Shown here: piece by piece, positions 24,111-32,819 of the stretch
Layout of the letters: each line of letters begins with the position of its first letter
Position numbering within the stretch: position 1 is the stretch's first letter
Assembly: GCF_014773275.1 (NCBI RefSeq)
Contig: NZ_JACWMW010000004.1
Coordinates: forward strand, 124,001-188,000
DNA length: 64,000 nucleotides
Source of the DNA: Mucilaginibacter rigui
Lineage (GTDB): Bacteria; Bacteroidota; Bacteroidia; Sphingobacteriales; Sphingobacteriaceae
Reading direction: 5' to 3'
Program-made: the position numbers and the translations under genes
Notes under the pieces: generated by a model
Seen by the model: the letters and a program-made list of their open reading frames with translations, nothing else
Databases searched by the model: none
What the model was told of the DNA's origin: nothing

Positions 24111-26387
24111 ATGACCAAGATATTTAAAATAGCCAAGCTGGAGATCAGTATCCTTTTTTATTCGCCGGTGGCCTGGCTGGTGCTTGCCATTTTTATGGTG
24201 CAGGCAGGTACGGGCTTTTTTGGCATGCTGGGCAGTTTTCAGGAACTGTTTATGATGGGCGAAAAGGCCAATAATTTAACGCAACTGCTTTTTCCGGGTA
24301 TAAACGGGTTGTTTGATAAAGTTTTGCAAACGCTATACTTATATATCCCACTGCTTACCATGGGGCTTATCAGCCGCGAAATCAGCAGCGGGTCTATCAA
24401 GCTGTTGCTGTCATCTCCCGTAAAAATACGGGAGATCATCTTAGGGAAATACCTTGCTATACTGTATTACGCCTTAATGCTGATAGCCATATTGGGTATT
24501 TATTGCCTTATTGGTGTGCTGATAATTAAGGATGCCGATGTGGGTTTAATAAGCGCGGGGCTGTTATCCTTGTTTTTGCTTACGGCTACTTATGCGGCCA
24601 TCGGCCTGTTCATGTCAAGCCTTACGGGATACCAGGTGGTTGCCGCCATTAGTACGCTGGCTGTATTTGCAGCATTAAAATACGTTGGCGGTATAGGCCA
24701 GGGGATTGATTTTATTCGTGATCTTACCTATTTCCTATCCCTATCCGGCCGTACAGAAAAAATGCTGAACGGATTGATTACATCCGGTGATATTATTTAT
24801 TACCTGTCCATCATATCGTTATTTTTGGGCTTAACTATTTTACGTTTAAAGGCCGGGCGAGAGGTTAAGGCGCCGGCTATGCAAGCAGGTAAGTATGTGG
24901 CGCTGGTGGCCATGGTTTTACTGGTAGGTTATATTAGTTCCAGGCCGTTAAATATTTTGTACTGGGATGTTACCGCTCAAAAAACTGAAACGCTTACACC
25001 GGCCAGCCAGGCCGTGGCCCAAAAAATACATGGCCCGCTGGAGATCACCACTTATGTAAACCTGTTAGATCAGCATGTATATGCGGGCTTGCCGGTATCG
25101 CGTAATACGGATCTGTCGCGGTTTGAAGATTACCGCAGGTTTATACCCGGTATACAGATGCACTATGTTTATTACTACGATGCCACCGACCTGGCCAACA
25201 ACCCCAATATGATATACCAGGGAGATATTAAAGGCCTTACCATAGCGCAAATAGCAAAAAAGGTTGCCGATAACCTGCAGATCGATATGAAAGACTTTTT
25301 ACCACCAGCACAGATCCATCAAATAATTGATCTGAACCCGGAGGGAAATACTTTTGTCCGACGCTTATCTTACAATGGCAAAACCAGTTATTTAAGATTG
25401 TATAACGAGAATAACCAATTCCCGGAAGAGGCAGAAATAACGGCTGCCCTAAAAAAACTAATAACACCAAACGCTAAAATAGTATTTATAGAAGGCGATG
25501 ACGAGCGTAGTATCACCCAGAAGAGCGACAGGAGCTACGAGTTATTTAGCAATGCACGTAAGGCGCGTAGATCATTAATAAATCAGGGCTTTGATGTAGC
25601 AACAGCCACCCTAAATGATACGGGTGTGCCCGCAGGTACCACTATACTGGTACTGGCCGATCCTGCACAGCCGCTAAACCGCCAGGCTATCGCGCATATA
25701 CAACAGTATTTAGCTGCCGGTGGCGATATGTTAATAACGGCCGAGCCGCAGCACCGTGCCGTAATTAACCCGGTACTGGGTTTAGTAGGTGTGCAGCTGT
25801 CTGCAGGGATGATGGTTAACACCGATAAAAAATCGCCGCCTGATGTGATAAGTGCAAAGTTTACCGGTAAGAACAATACTTACTTTGGCCACATGGATGG
25901 CCCTTATGCATCCGTAGCCATGCCATCTGCCGCCAGGCTTACTGCACAGAAAACAAGTTTCACCATTGATACCCTGCTACAAAGCAACGCAAGCAGCTTC
26001 AATAAAATAAAACCTTTTGATCCATCCTCAACATCGGTAAGTTACGAGCCGCAACAAGGCGATACCAAAGGCAACCAACCTTTAATGCTGGCACTCACCC
26101 GTAAAATGAGTGGCAAGTTGCAAAAAGTACTCATAAGTGGCGATGCCGATTTTATGAGTGATAATTTAATAACGCAGGCTTACAATTTCCCATTTATTAA
26201 TGGCATTTTTAGGTGGTTTAGTAATGGTAGCTTCCCGGTAACGGTAAGCAGGCCTGCCCCCAAAGACGATGCGATATTGGCCAGCCGTAAACAACTATCG
26301 GTTTATAAAATGGGTACGCTTTGGGCCTTGCCGGCAGTGCTGATAGCTTGCGGCGCGGCACTTTTGCTGATCAGAAAAAGAAAATAG
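24111..26387 (+). CDS. Fused ABC permease-GldG-like protein (Gldg family)
   Basis: The 758-residue protein joins a GldF-type permease to a GldG-type protein. Residues 1-235 have six hydrophobic segments with ISREISSGSIKLLLSSPVK. A transmembrane segment near 263-280 leads to a periplasmic GldG/DUF4350-like domain (about 285-725; LNILYWDVTAQKTETLTPAS, VFIEGDDERS, TTILVLADPAQPL, AAGGDMLITAEP, VLISGDADFMSDN). A last helix at about 733-752 ends in RKRK. In gliding bacteria F and G are usually separate genes. No other gliding genes are nearby, so a role outside motility is likely. Confidence 0.9.
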   Translation: MTKIFKIAKLEISILFYSPVAWLVLAIFMVQAGTGFFGMLGSFQELFMMGEKANNLTQLLFPGINGLFDKVLQTLYLYIPLLTMGLISREISSGSIKLLLSSPVKIREIILGKYLAILYYALMLIAILGIYCLIGVLIIKDADVGLISAGLLSLFLLTATYAAIGLFMSSLTGYQVVAAISTLAVFAALKYVGGIGQGIDFIRDLTYFLSLSGRTEKMLNGLITSGDIIYYLSIISLFLGLTILRLKAGREVKAPAMQAGKYVALVAMVLLVGYISSRPLNILYWDVTAQKTETLTPASQAVAQKIHGPLEITTYVNLLDQHVYAGLPVSRNTDLSRFEDYRRFIPGIQMHYVYYYDATDLANNPNMIYQGDIKGLTIAQIAKKVADNLQIDMKDFLPPAQIHQIIDLNPEGNTFVRRLSYNGKTSYLRLYNENNQFPEEAEITAALKKLITPNAKIVFIEGDDERSITQKSDRSYELFSNARKARRSLINQGFDVATATLNDTGVPAGTTILVLADPAQPLNRQAIAHIQQYLAAGGDMLITAEPQHRAVINPVLGLVGVQLSAGMMVNTDKKSPPDVISAKFTGKNNTYFGHMDGPYASVAMPSAARLTAQKTSFTIDTLLQSNASSFNKIKPFDPSSTSVSYEPQQGDTKGNQPLMLALTRKMSGKLQKVLISGDADFMSDNLITQAYNFPFINGIFRWFSNGSFPVTVSRPAPKDDAILASRKQLSVYKMGTLWALPAVLIACGAALLLIRKRK

Positions 26388-26419
26388 AAAAAGATATACC
26401 TCCTGCCGGTGGTGTTGGC

Positions 26420-26428
26420 TGTCTTACG
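26420..26428 (+). repeat. 9-bp direct repeat, right copy
   Basis: TGTCTTACG is identical to 23129-23137 and lies 13 bp before fecR. If the ABC pair was inserted between sigma and fecR, this pair of repeats would mark the edges. Confidence 0.3.
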
Positions 26429-26441
26429 TTAAGATTAAGAT

Positions 26442-27542
26442 ATGGCGCAATTGAATGAACAGGATATAAAGGTGATGCTGAAAAATTTCAGTCAGGGAAA
26501 GGCGACCGATAAGGAACTTGCCCTGCTGGAGGCATGGTATTTAACTTATCATGAAGAAGGGACCGAAAACCCGAACATGGCAGAGCGCCTGGCCGCCGTT
26601 GATATGGTATGGGCTAAACTGGACAACGAGCACCGTCCGGTTAAACGTATGGCCAAATGGTGGTCGGTAGCTGCTGCGGCAATATTACTGCTATCTGTAG
26701 GTAGTTATTTTGTATGGAAGGCTATACAAGTGCCGGTAATAACGGTAAGCCAGCTGGCAGGCACCAAAAAGGATATTGCGCCGGGTACTAATAAAGCAAC
26801 CTTAACTATAGGCGGCAGCGGCACCTTGGTGTTAGATTCTGCAAGAACCGGCTTAGAGGTGCACCCCAACAACCTGACCTATGATGATAACACCCGGATA
26901 AACGCAGCTTTAACTGATACCAAAATGCTTACCCTGCAAACCCCCAAGGGCGGTACCTACAGGTTAGTGTTACCGGATGGATCTGTTGTGTGGTTGAATG
27001 CTGCGTCGCACTTATCCTTCCCATCCAGCTTTAAGGGCAAAAAACAGCGCGAGGTAGAACTAAGCGGAGAGGCTTATTTTGAAGTGGCAAAAAACAAGGC
27101 CATGCCGTTTATCGTAAAAAGCCGTGGCCAGCAGGTAGAGGTGCTGGGTACCCATTTTAATATTAACAGTTATGATGATGAACCCCTTACCCGCACCACA
27201 TTACTGGAAGGCAGTGTGCGCATAGGCGCAACCCTGTTAAAACCGGGCGAGCAGGCAGAAAATAATGGTACAAGTATAAAAACCATACCTGCAGATTTAG
27301 ATGAGGTAATGGGGTGGAAAAACAACTACATCGTTTTTCAGGACGAAAAGATAGAGAGCATTATGCGCAAGATAAGCCGTTGGTATGATGTGGAGATCGC
27401 GTATGAAGGCACCCCGCCGGCAGATGATTTTGGCGGCCGAATAAATAAACGGGCCTACATGTCGCAGGTACTTAAAAAGTTAGAATTAACTAATAAAGTT
27501 CATTTCAAAATTCAGGGAAGGAGGATCGTCGTAACGAAATAA
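26442..27542 (+). CDS. FecR-family anti-sigma factor
   Basis: The 366-residue protein has a cytoplasmic N-terminal anti-sigma region (1-65), a transmembrane helix (about 70-88, WWSVAAAAILLLSVGSYFVW), the FecR domain (about 160-260: TPKGGTYRLVLPDGSVVWLN, REVELSGEAYFEVAKNKAMP, VEVLGTHFNINSY) and a C-terminal DUF4974-type domain (ESIMRKISRWYDVEIAYEG). It would hold the sigma factor at 22482 and release it on a signal from the STN domain of the SusC encoded next. Confidence 0.94.
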   Translation: MAQLNEQDIKVMLKNFSQGKATDKELALLEAWYLTYHEEGTENPNMAERLAAVDMVWAKLDNEHRPVKRMAKWWSVAAAAILLLSVGSYFVWKAIQVPVITVSQLAGTKKDIAPGTNKATLTIGGSGTLVLDSARTGLEVHPNNLTYDDNTRINAALTDTKMLTLQTPKGGTYRLVLPDGSVVWLNAASHLSFPSSFKGKKQREVELSGEAYFEVAKNKAMPFIVKSRGQQVEVLGTHFNINSYDDEPLTRTTLLEGSVRIGATLLKPGEQAENNGTSIKTIPADLDEVMGWKNNYIVFQDEKIESIMRKISRWYDVEIAYEGTPPADDFGGRINKRAYMSQVLKKLELTNKVHFKIQGRRIVVTK

Positions 27543-27573
27543 CAACTACTTTCTTCCGGTAATCCAAAATAAA

Positions 27574-27602
27574 AGCCAGATGTGGTTGCAACACAGCTGG
27601 CT
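27574..27602 (+). promoter_or_regulatory. Hairpin between fecR and susC
   Basis: AGCCAG-A-TGTG and CACA-G-CTGGCT form a 10-bp stem with one mismatch around a 7-nt loop. No T run follows, so it is more likely an RNA-processing or attenuation element than a terminator. Confidence 0.4.
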
Positions 27603-27663
27603 AATGCCTGGCATTCCGTCAATAAAATCCTCATTGTATCAACTTATTAACCAGACTTAACAA

Positions 27664-30600
27664 ATGTATAAAAATTATACTATCAAATTTGGCGTGCCCA
27701 ATAAGCACGTTCGTAAAGTACTGCTGATTATGCGATTGACGACCTTTTTACTGTTCATGATGTTCTTAAGGGTATCTGCCACGGGCTTTGCACAGCAGAT
27801 ATCGCTTAACGAGAAGAACGTGACTTTGAAATCAGTTATTTCTAAAATACAACAGCAGAGCAATTTCGACTTTGTTTACACCACCCAGCAGCTTAAAAAT
27901 ACCACCAGGATTACAGTGAATGTAAAATCGGCTGATATCAAGACGGTGTTGGATGTTATCCTGAAAGATCAGCCGCTGGCTTATACCATTGATGATAACA
28001 CGATCGTATTAAAAGATAAAACCACCATAACCGCGGCTATAAATTTTATTGATGTGAGCGGTTCTGTTTCTAACGGACAGGGTACCGGTTTACCCGGAGC
28101 AACCATCAGGCTCAAGGGGACGCAAGTCCAGGTTGCTACAGATCAAGCCGGCGGATACAAATTATTAAGGGTGCCTGATGATGGTCATCTGATATTCTCT
28201 TATATAGGTTTCCAGGCAGATACCGTTGCTATAAAAGGGCGTACAACCATCAATATTATCTTAAAGGAAGCGCCTATGGAAATGAAAAGTGTGGCTATCT
28301 TTTCTACCGGCTTGCAGGATTTACCAAAGGAAAGGGCAACCGGTTCTTTCGAGGTAATTACCAAAGAACAACTGCAGCACAGTACAGATCCTAATTTGAT
28401 AAGGCGACTGGAAGGTATCACTACCTCGCTCGATTTTCGTAACGATCTGCGTACAAATAACTCGGCCAATCCAAATGCCAGGCAATCGCCCTTGGCCAAC
28501 TTAACCATCCGTGGTAAAAACACCCTCAACGAGTCGGCCAATGCCGACCTGAACGGCAATTACAGCGGCCAGGTACTGGTAGTTATTGATGGTATTGCCA
28601 GCCCCTACTCTATTGATAAGGTTAACCCCAATGATGTAGAAAGCGTAACCATTTTAAAGGATGCAGCTGCATCATCCATCTGGGGGTCGCGCGCGGCAAA
28701 CGGTGTATTGGTTATCAAAACCAAACGCGGCGGTTATAACCGCAAGCCACGCATCACCTTTAACAGCAATATTAACGTTACCGAAAAGGTAGACCTGTTT
28801 TATAACAAAACCATGAGCGTGTCGGACTTTATTGACGCCCAGGCCGGTTATTTTGAACAGCAGAACAGGCCCCTGCCAGATCTGAGCATTAGCCACCTTT
28901 ACGGGCAGGAAATTAAATCGCCGGTGGCAGAGATAGTGGATGCCTGGAAATTTAAAGGCACCTTAACAGATGCACAGGCAAAAAATCAGTTAGATGCCTT
29001 AAGGGGCAACGATGTACGCAGGGATTATGATAAATACTTTTTGCGTAATGCCGTAACTCAAAGTTACGCATTAGGATTAGACGGGGGCACCGAAACATTT
29101 AACTACCGTTTATCGGGCGGGCTGGACAGGGGGATCAACAACACCAAAAACTCTGATTACAACAGGCTGGCATTAGGTTACTCTATGGCTGTTAAACCCT
29201 TTAACGGGTTAGAGCTACAAGGAAACATCAGCTACAATGTACAGCGTAATAATGAACAGGCAGCAAACAATAGGATAACCGGCGTAACAGACGCCACCTT
29301 CTACCCATACTCGCGCTTGGCAGATGACAAGGGTAACTACCTTGAACTGGCCAAACTTTACCGGCAGGGCTTTGCCTCTGCAGTAAATAATGCTTATGGC
29401 GACAACTTTTTAAGCTACAGCTATGTACCGCTTAATGATATTAACGAGGGGTATAACAAACTAAAATCACAAAACTTAAACCTGAATTTTAATGCCAACT
29501 ACAAAATATTAAAAGGTTTATCTGCTCAGGTTACTTATAACTACAACACCGGCCGCAATGATGATAATACGCTTTACAGGCAAAATTCATTTTACATGCG
29601 TAACCTTATCAATTATTTTACTACATCGCCGGAATCTGTAGACCCCAGAACGTTTGATCCGGTTGCCCCATATAACAGGCAATTACCATTGGGAGGCCAA
29701 TATTCTACCATCTTAACCACCTCAAATAACCATACCTTAAGGGGCCAGCTGAACTTTGATCATACCTGGAAAGAGAAGCACCAGTTATCGGCCATTGCGG
29801 GTTTTGATATAGCACAGTCGTACAGCATTGCCAAAAGCGACGGTTATTATGGTTACGACGAAAATACCCTGTACACCAACAACAAACTGGATTATAAAAC
29901 CATGATCCCGATTGCGTTTGCAGAAGATTTTAGCGGATACAATGGCGAGTATATCCCCAACCTTTCCACCGGGTTTATTGATAACAAGATCCGCACCCTA
30001 AGCTACTATACCAACGCAGCCTATACTTACGACAGGCGATACACTATATCTGCCAGTTTACGTAAGGATCTGTCGAGCGAGTTTGGCCGGGGTACCAATC
30101 AAAACGGTACACCTTATTACTCAATAGGTGGCGCCTGGAATATCAATAACGAAAGCTTTTACCACTGGGCTTTGGTACCATCGCTTACCCTCCGTACCAC
30201 TTACGGATATAATGGTAACGTAAACCCATCAATCATTGCAAGGCCGTTAATTACTTACTCATTAGCCAATAATCAATACACCAACCTGCCTTACGCTTAC
30301 ACCAGTTTTGGCATAGGCATTGCCAACAGCCAGCTGCGCCCGGAAAGGACAGGCGTATTTAATATTGGTTTAGATTTCCTTATACAGGGGAACAGGTTAT
30401 CAGGTAATATCCAATACTACAGCAAAAAAACTACAGATCTGCTGGCCGGTGGTGCGCTTGATCCAAGCACGGGGTACACCAACATTACCTACAATACCGG
30501 CAACCTGCAGGGCCATGGTTTAGAGGTTACTTTAAATTCTTTAAACCTGCAGCTGAGCAAATTTAAATGGAACAGTAACCTGCTGTTTGCCTATAACCGT

Positions 30601-31350
30601 GTTAAGGTAACTAAGCTATATGCAACAGCAACAAGCGAGGCCGGTTCTGCAGTGACCAATAGCGGTGGTACTTATAATGAGGGGTATGACCTCTCGCGCC
30701 TGTTTGGTTACGAATGGGCGGGGCTGGACCCGCAAACCGGTGATCCGCGCGGCTATTTAGATGGCAAAGCGGTAAGCATTTCTAACTCTGTAGAAGGCGA
30801 TAATAATTACAGGGCCATCCAAAGGGCGCCATTGAATACCTTAAAGTATTTTGGTAGCGCAGTGCCGGTTTATTATGGTTCGTTCCGTAATACATTTTCT
30901 TACGATGCATTTTCGTTGTCGGCTAACTTGCTTTACAAATTTGGCTACTATGTGCGCAGGCCAACGGCGCAGGTGGTAAACTATGGTTCGCTGTACTCGG
31001 GTAATTCGTTACAGGCTGTAGAGTATAATAACAGGTGGCAAAAACCCGGCGATGAAGCTATTACCGATGTGCCATCGGCAGTCATGTCTACAGGTAATAC
31101 CAACCGCGATAACTTTTACTACTACTCGTCGGTAAATGTTGTTAAAGGCGACCATATCAGGTTACAGGAGATCAACCTGTCGTATACGCTTAAGGTAAGC
31201 CCGGCCAGCCCCATTAAAAACCCAAGGTTTTATGCCAACGTAAGCAACCTGGGTATTATTTGGCGCGCAAATGACAAGGGTATAGACCCCGAGGTATTTG
31301 ATTACCCGCTGCCGCGTACTTATAGTCTTGGTTTTACAGCTAACTTTTAA
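27664..31350 (+). CDS. SusC/RagA-family TonB-dependent receptor with STN signalling domain
   Basis: The 1228-residue protein starts with a long signal sequence (to about 40, ending ATGFAQQ). An STN domain follows (about 42-118: ISLNEKNVTLKSVISKIQQQ, VNVKSADIKTVLDVIL), then a carboxypeptidase-regulatory-like domain (about 130-205), the plug (LPKERATGSFEVITKEQL, LTIRGKNTLNESANADLNG, VTILKDAAASSIWGSRAANG) and the beta-barrel ending in FTANF. STN domains contact FecR, so substrate binding should switch on the sigma factor at 22482. The following M16 peptidase makes a peptide substrate plausible. Confidence 0.95.
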   Translation: MYKNYTIKFGVPNKHVRKVLLIMRLTTFLLFMMFLRVSATGFAQQISLNEKNVTLKSVISKIQQQSNFDFVYTTQQLKNTTRITVNVKSADIKTVLDVILKDQPLAYTIDDNTIVLKDKTTITAAINFIDVSGSVSNGQGTGLPGATIRLKGTQVQVATDQAGGYKLLRVPDDGHLIFSYIGFQADTVAIKGRTTINIILKEAPMEMKSVAIFSTGLQDLPKERATGSFEVITKEQLQHSTDPNLIRRLEGITTSLDFRNDLRTNNSANPNARQSPLANLTIRGKNTLNESANADLNGNYSGQVLVVIDGIASPYSIDKVNPNDVESVTILKDAAASSIWGSRAANGVLVIKTKRGGYNRKPRITFNSNINVTEKVDLFYNKTMSVSDFIDAQAGYFEQQNRPLPDLSISHLYGQEIKSPVAEIVDAWKFKGTLTDAQAKNQLDALRGNDVRRDYDKYFLRNAVTQSYALGLDGGTETFNYRLSGGLDRGINNTKNSDYNRLALGYSMAVKPFNGLELQGNISYNVQRNNEQAANNRITGVTDATFYPYSRLADDKGNYLELAKLYRQGFASAVNNAYGDNFLSYSYVPLNDINEGYNKLKSQNLNLNFNANYKILKGLSAQVTYNYNTGRNDDNTLYRQNSFYMRNLINYFTTSPESVDPRTFDPVAPYNRQLPLGGQYSTILTTSNNHTLRGQLNFDHTWKEKHQLSAIAGFDIAQSYSIAKSDGYYGYDENTLYTNNKLDYKTMIPIAFAEDFSGYNGEYIPNLSTGFIDNKIRTLSYYTNAAYTYDRRYTISASLRKDLSSEFGRGTNQNGTPYYSIGGAWNINNESFYHWALVPSLTLRTTYGYNGNVNPSIIARPLITYSLANNQYTNLPYAYTSFGIGIANSQLRPERTGVFNIGLDFLIQGNRLSGNIQYYSKKTTDLLAGGALDPSTGYTNITYNTGNLQGHGLEVTLNSLNLQLSKFKWNSNLLFAYNRVKVTKLYATATSEAGSAVTNSGGTYNEGYDLSRLFGYEWAGLDPQTGDPRGYLDGKAVSISNSVEGDNNYRAIQRAPLNTLKYFGSAVPVYYGSFRNTFSYDAFSLSANLLYKFGYYVRRPTAQVVNYGSLYSGNSLQAVEYNNRWQKPGDEAITDVPSAVMSTGNTNRDNFYYYSSVNVVKGDHIRLQEINLSYTLKVSPASPIKNPRFYANVSNLGIIWRANDKGIDPEVFDYPLPRTYSLGFTANF

Positions 31351-31361
31351 TCGCACAGGTC

Positions 31362-32759
31362 ATGAAAAATTATATAAAATATATCCTTGCATTTATGTGT
31401 ACCCTAATGGTATCGGCCTGCCAAAAATATGTCGATATCAAAAAAAGCGGTTCACAATCTTTTATCGAAACAACCAAAGATGTACAACTGATCCTGGATA
31501 ATTACGATCTATTCAATCTCGATTACCCATTAGATGGCGAGATTTCTGCCGATGATTATTACATGGATGACAACCGCTATAATTCGGATGTTATTCAAGC
31601 AGAAGATAAAGCCCTGTACACCTGGCAGCCAACGGCTATCCGTGCATCATCAACGCAGTGGGTAGCTGCTTATAATAAAATCTATCACTGCAATTTGATG
31701 TTGGAAGCTTTAGATAAGATCCAGGCATCAGATGCCCCAACTGTGATCAATAATTTACGCGGAAGCGCTTTATTCTTGCGTGCCTATGCGCTTTGGCCTT
31801 TGGCACAAGCCTATATTAAACCATACGGAACCGGCACCTTACAAGAGCCGGGCTTACCTATACACACCAAATCGGATATTAATGATGTGCCGGGCAGGGG
31901 CACCGTAAAAGCAACGTATGACGCTATTATTAAAGATCTGACTGATGCTGCGAGTTTGCTTAACACAACCTCAAGCATTGCCTCGCGTCCTAATAAGGCG
32001 GCAGCTTATGCCATGCTTGCCCGAGTTTATCTGTCTATGGAGGATTACCCCAATGCTTTGACCAGTGCCGATGCCGCTTTAAAAATCAAGAGCAGCCTTA
32101 TCAATTTCAACACACTCAATTTAGACAGCTATAACCCGTTCCCAAGGTTTAACCAGGAGGTGATATTTCATTCGGTTATAGATTTCTACAACAGTGTTTT
32201 AGAAGTAGGTTATGGTGATGAAGATAAAGCGCTGATAGCCCCGGCCATTATTAATGCCTACGCCGATAATGATCTGCGTAAACAGGTTTATGTTAAAGAA
32301 AACCTGGACGTTCCGGAGCCATCAGGCACTTACCGCTTTGTGGGTAACTACGAGGGGGCGGTAGGTTCATCAGCATTATTCAATGGCCTTGCTGTGGATG
32401 AGCTGTACCTGATAAGGGCCGAATGCAATGCCCGCGCCAACCAAACTGCCGCTGCCATAAGCGACATGAATAAACTATTGGTTACCCGTTGGGCTGAGGG
32501 CACTTACCCCGGTTTTGCCGCAAGCACTTCAGAAGATGCCCTTACCAAAATTTTGCTGGAGCGCCGTAAAGAACTGCTGATGCGTGGCCTGAGATGGACC
32601 GATCTGCGGAGGCTGAATAAAGACAACCGCTTTGCAAAAACACTTACGCGCACCGTTAACGGTAACGTTTATACCTTACCAGCTAATGACCCGCGTTACA
32701 CCCTGCTGATACCGCAGGAAGTGATAACCAATTCTAAACTGCCGCAAAATACCCGGTAA
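31362..32759 (+). CDS. SusD/RagB-family lipoprotein
   Basis: The 465-residue protein has a lipoprotein signal (LMVSACQKYV, Cys20). It has SusD motifs: LRGSALFLRAYALWPLAQAY, AVDELYLIRAECNARANQTA, LERRKELLMRGLRWTDLRRL and LIPQEVITNSKLPQNT. It starts 11 bp after susC and would be its surface lid. It shows little obvious similarity to the SusD in the island, as expected for different substrates. Confidence 0.94.
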   Translation: MKNYIKYILAFMCTLMVSACQKYVDIKKSGSQSFIETTKDVQLILDNYDLFNLDYPLDGEISADDYYMDDNRYNSDVIQAEDKALYTWQPTAIRASSTQWVAAYNKIYHCNLMLEALDKIQASDAPTVINNLRGSALFLRAYALWPLAQAYIKPYGTGTLQEPGLPIHTKSDINDVPGRGTVKATYDAIIKDLTDAASLLNTTSSIASRPNKAAAYAMLARVYLSMEDYPNALTSADAALKIKSSLINFNTLNLDSYNPFPRFNQEVIFHSVIDFYNSVLEVGYGDEDKALIAPAIINAYADNDLRKQVYVKENLDVPEPSGTYRFVGNYEGAVGSSALFNGLAVDELYLIRAECNARANQTAAAISDMNKLLVTRWAEGTYPGFAASTSEDALTKILLERRKELLMRGLRWTDLRRLNKDNRFAKTLTRTVNGNVYTLPANDPRYTLLIPQEVITNSKLPQNTR

Positions 32760-32774
32760 AAATTTATTTATCCT

Positions 32775-32806
32775 AACCACCTGCAAGCTTAAAGTTGCAG
32801 GTGGTT
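32775..32806 (+). terminator. Strong hairpin between susD and the M16 gene
   Basis: A perfect 12-bp stem (AACCACCTGCAA/TTGCAGGTGGTT) with an 8-nt loop and trailing T bases looks like a Rho-independent terminator. The M16 ATG follows only 13 bp later, so it may be partial read-through that sets a lower dose of the peptidase. Confidence 0.75.
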
Positions 32807-32819
32807 TTAAAGCTAAATT

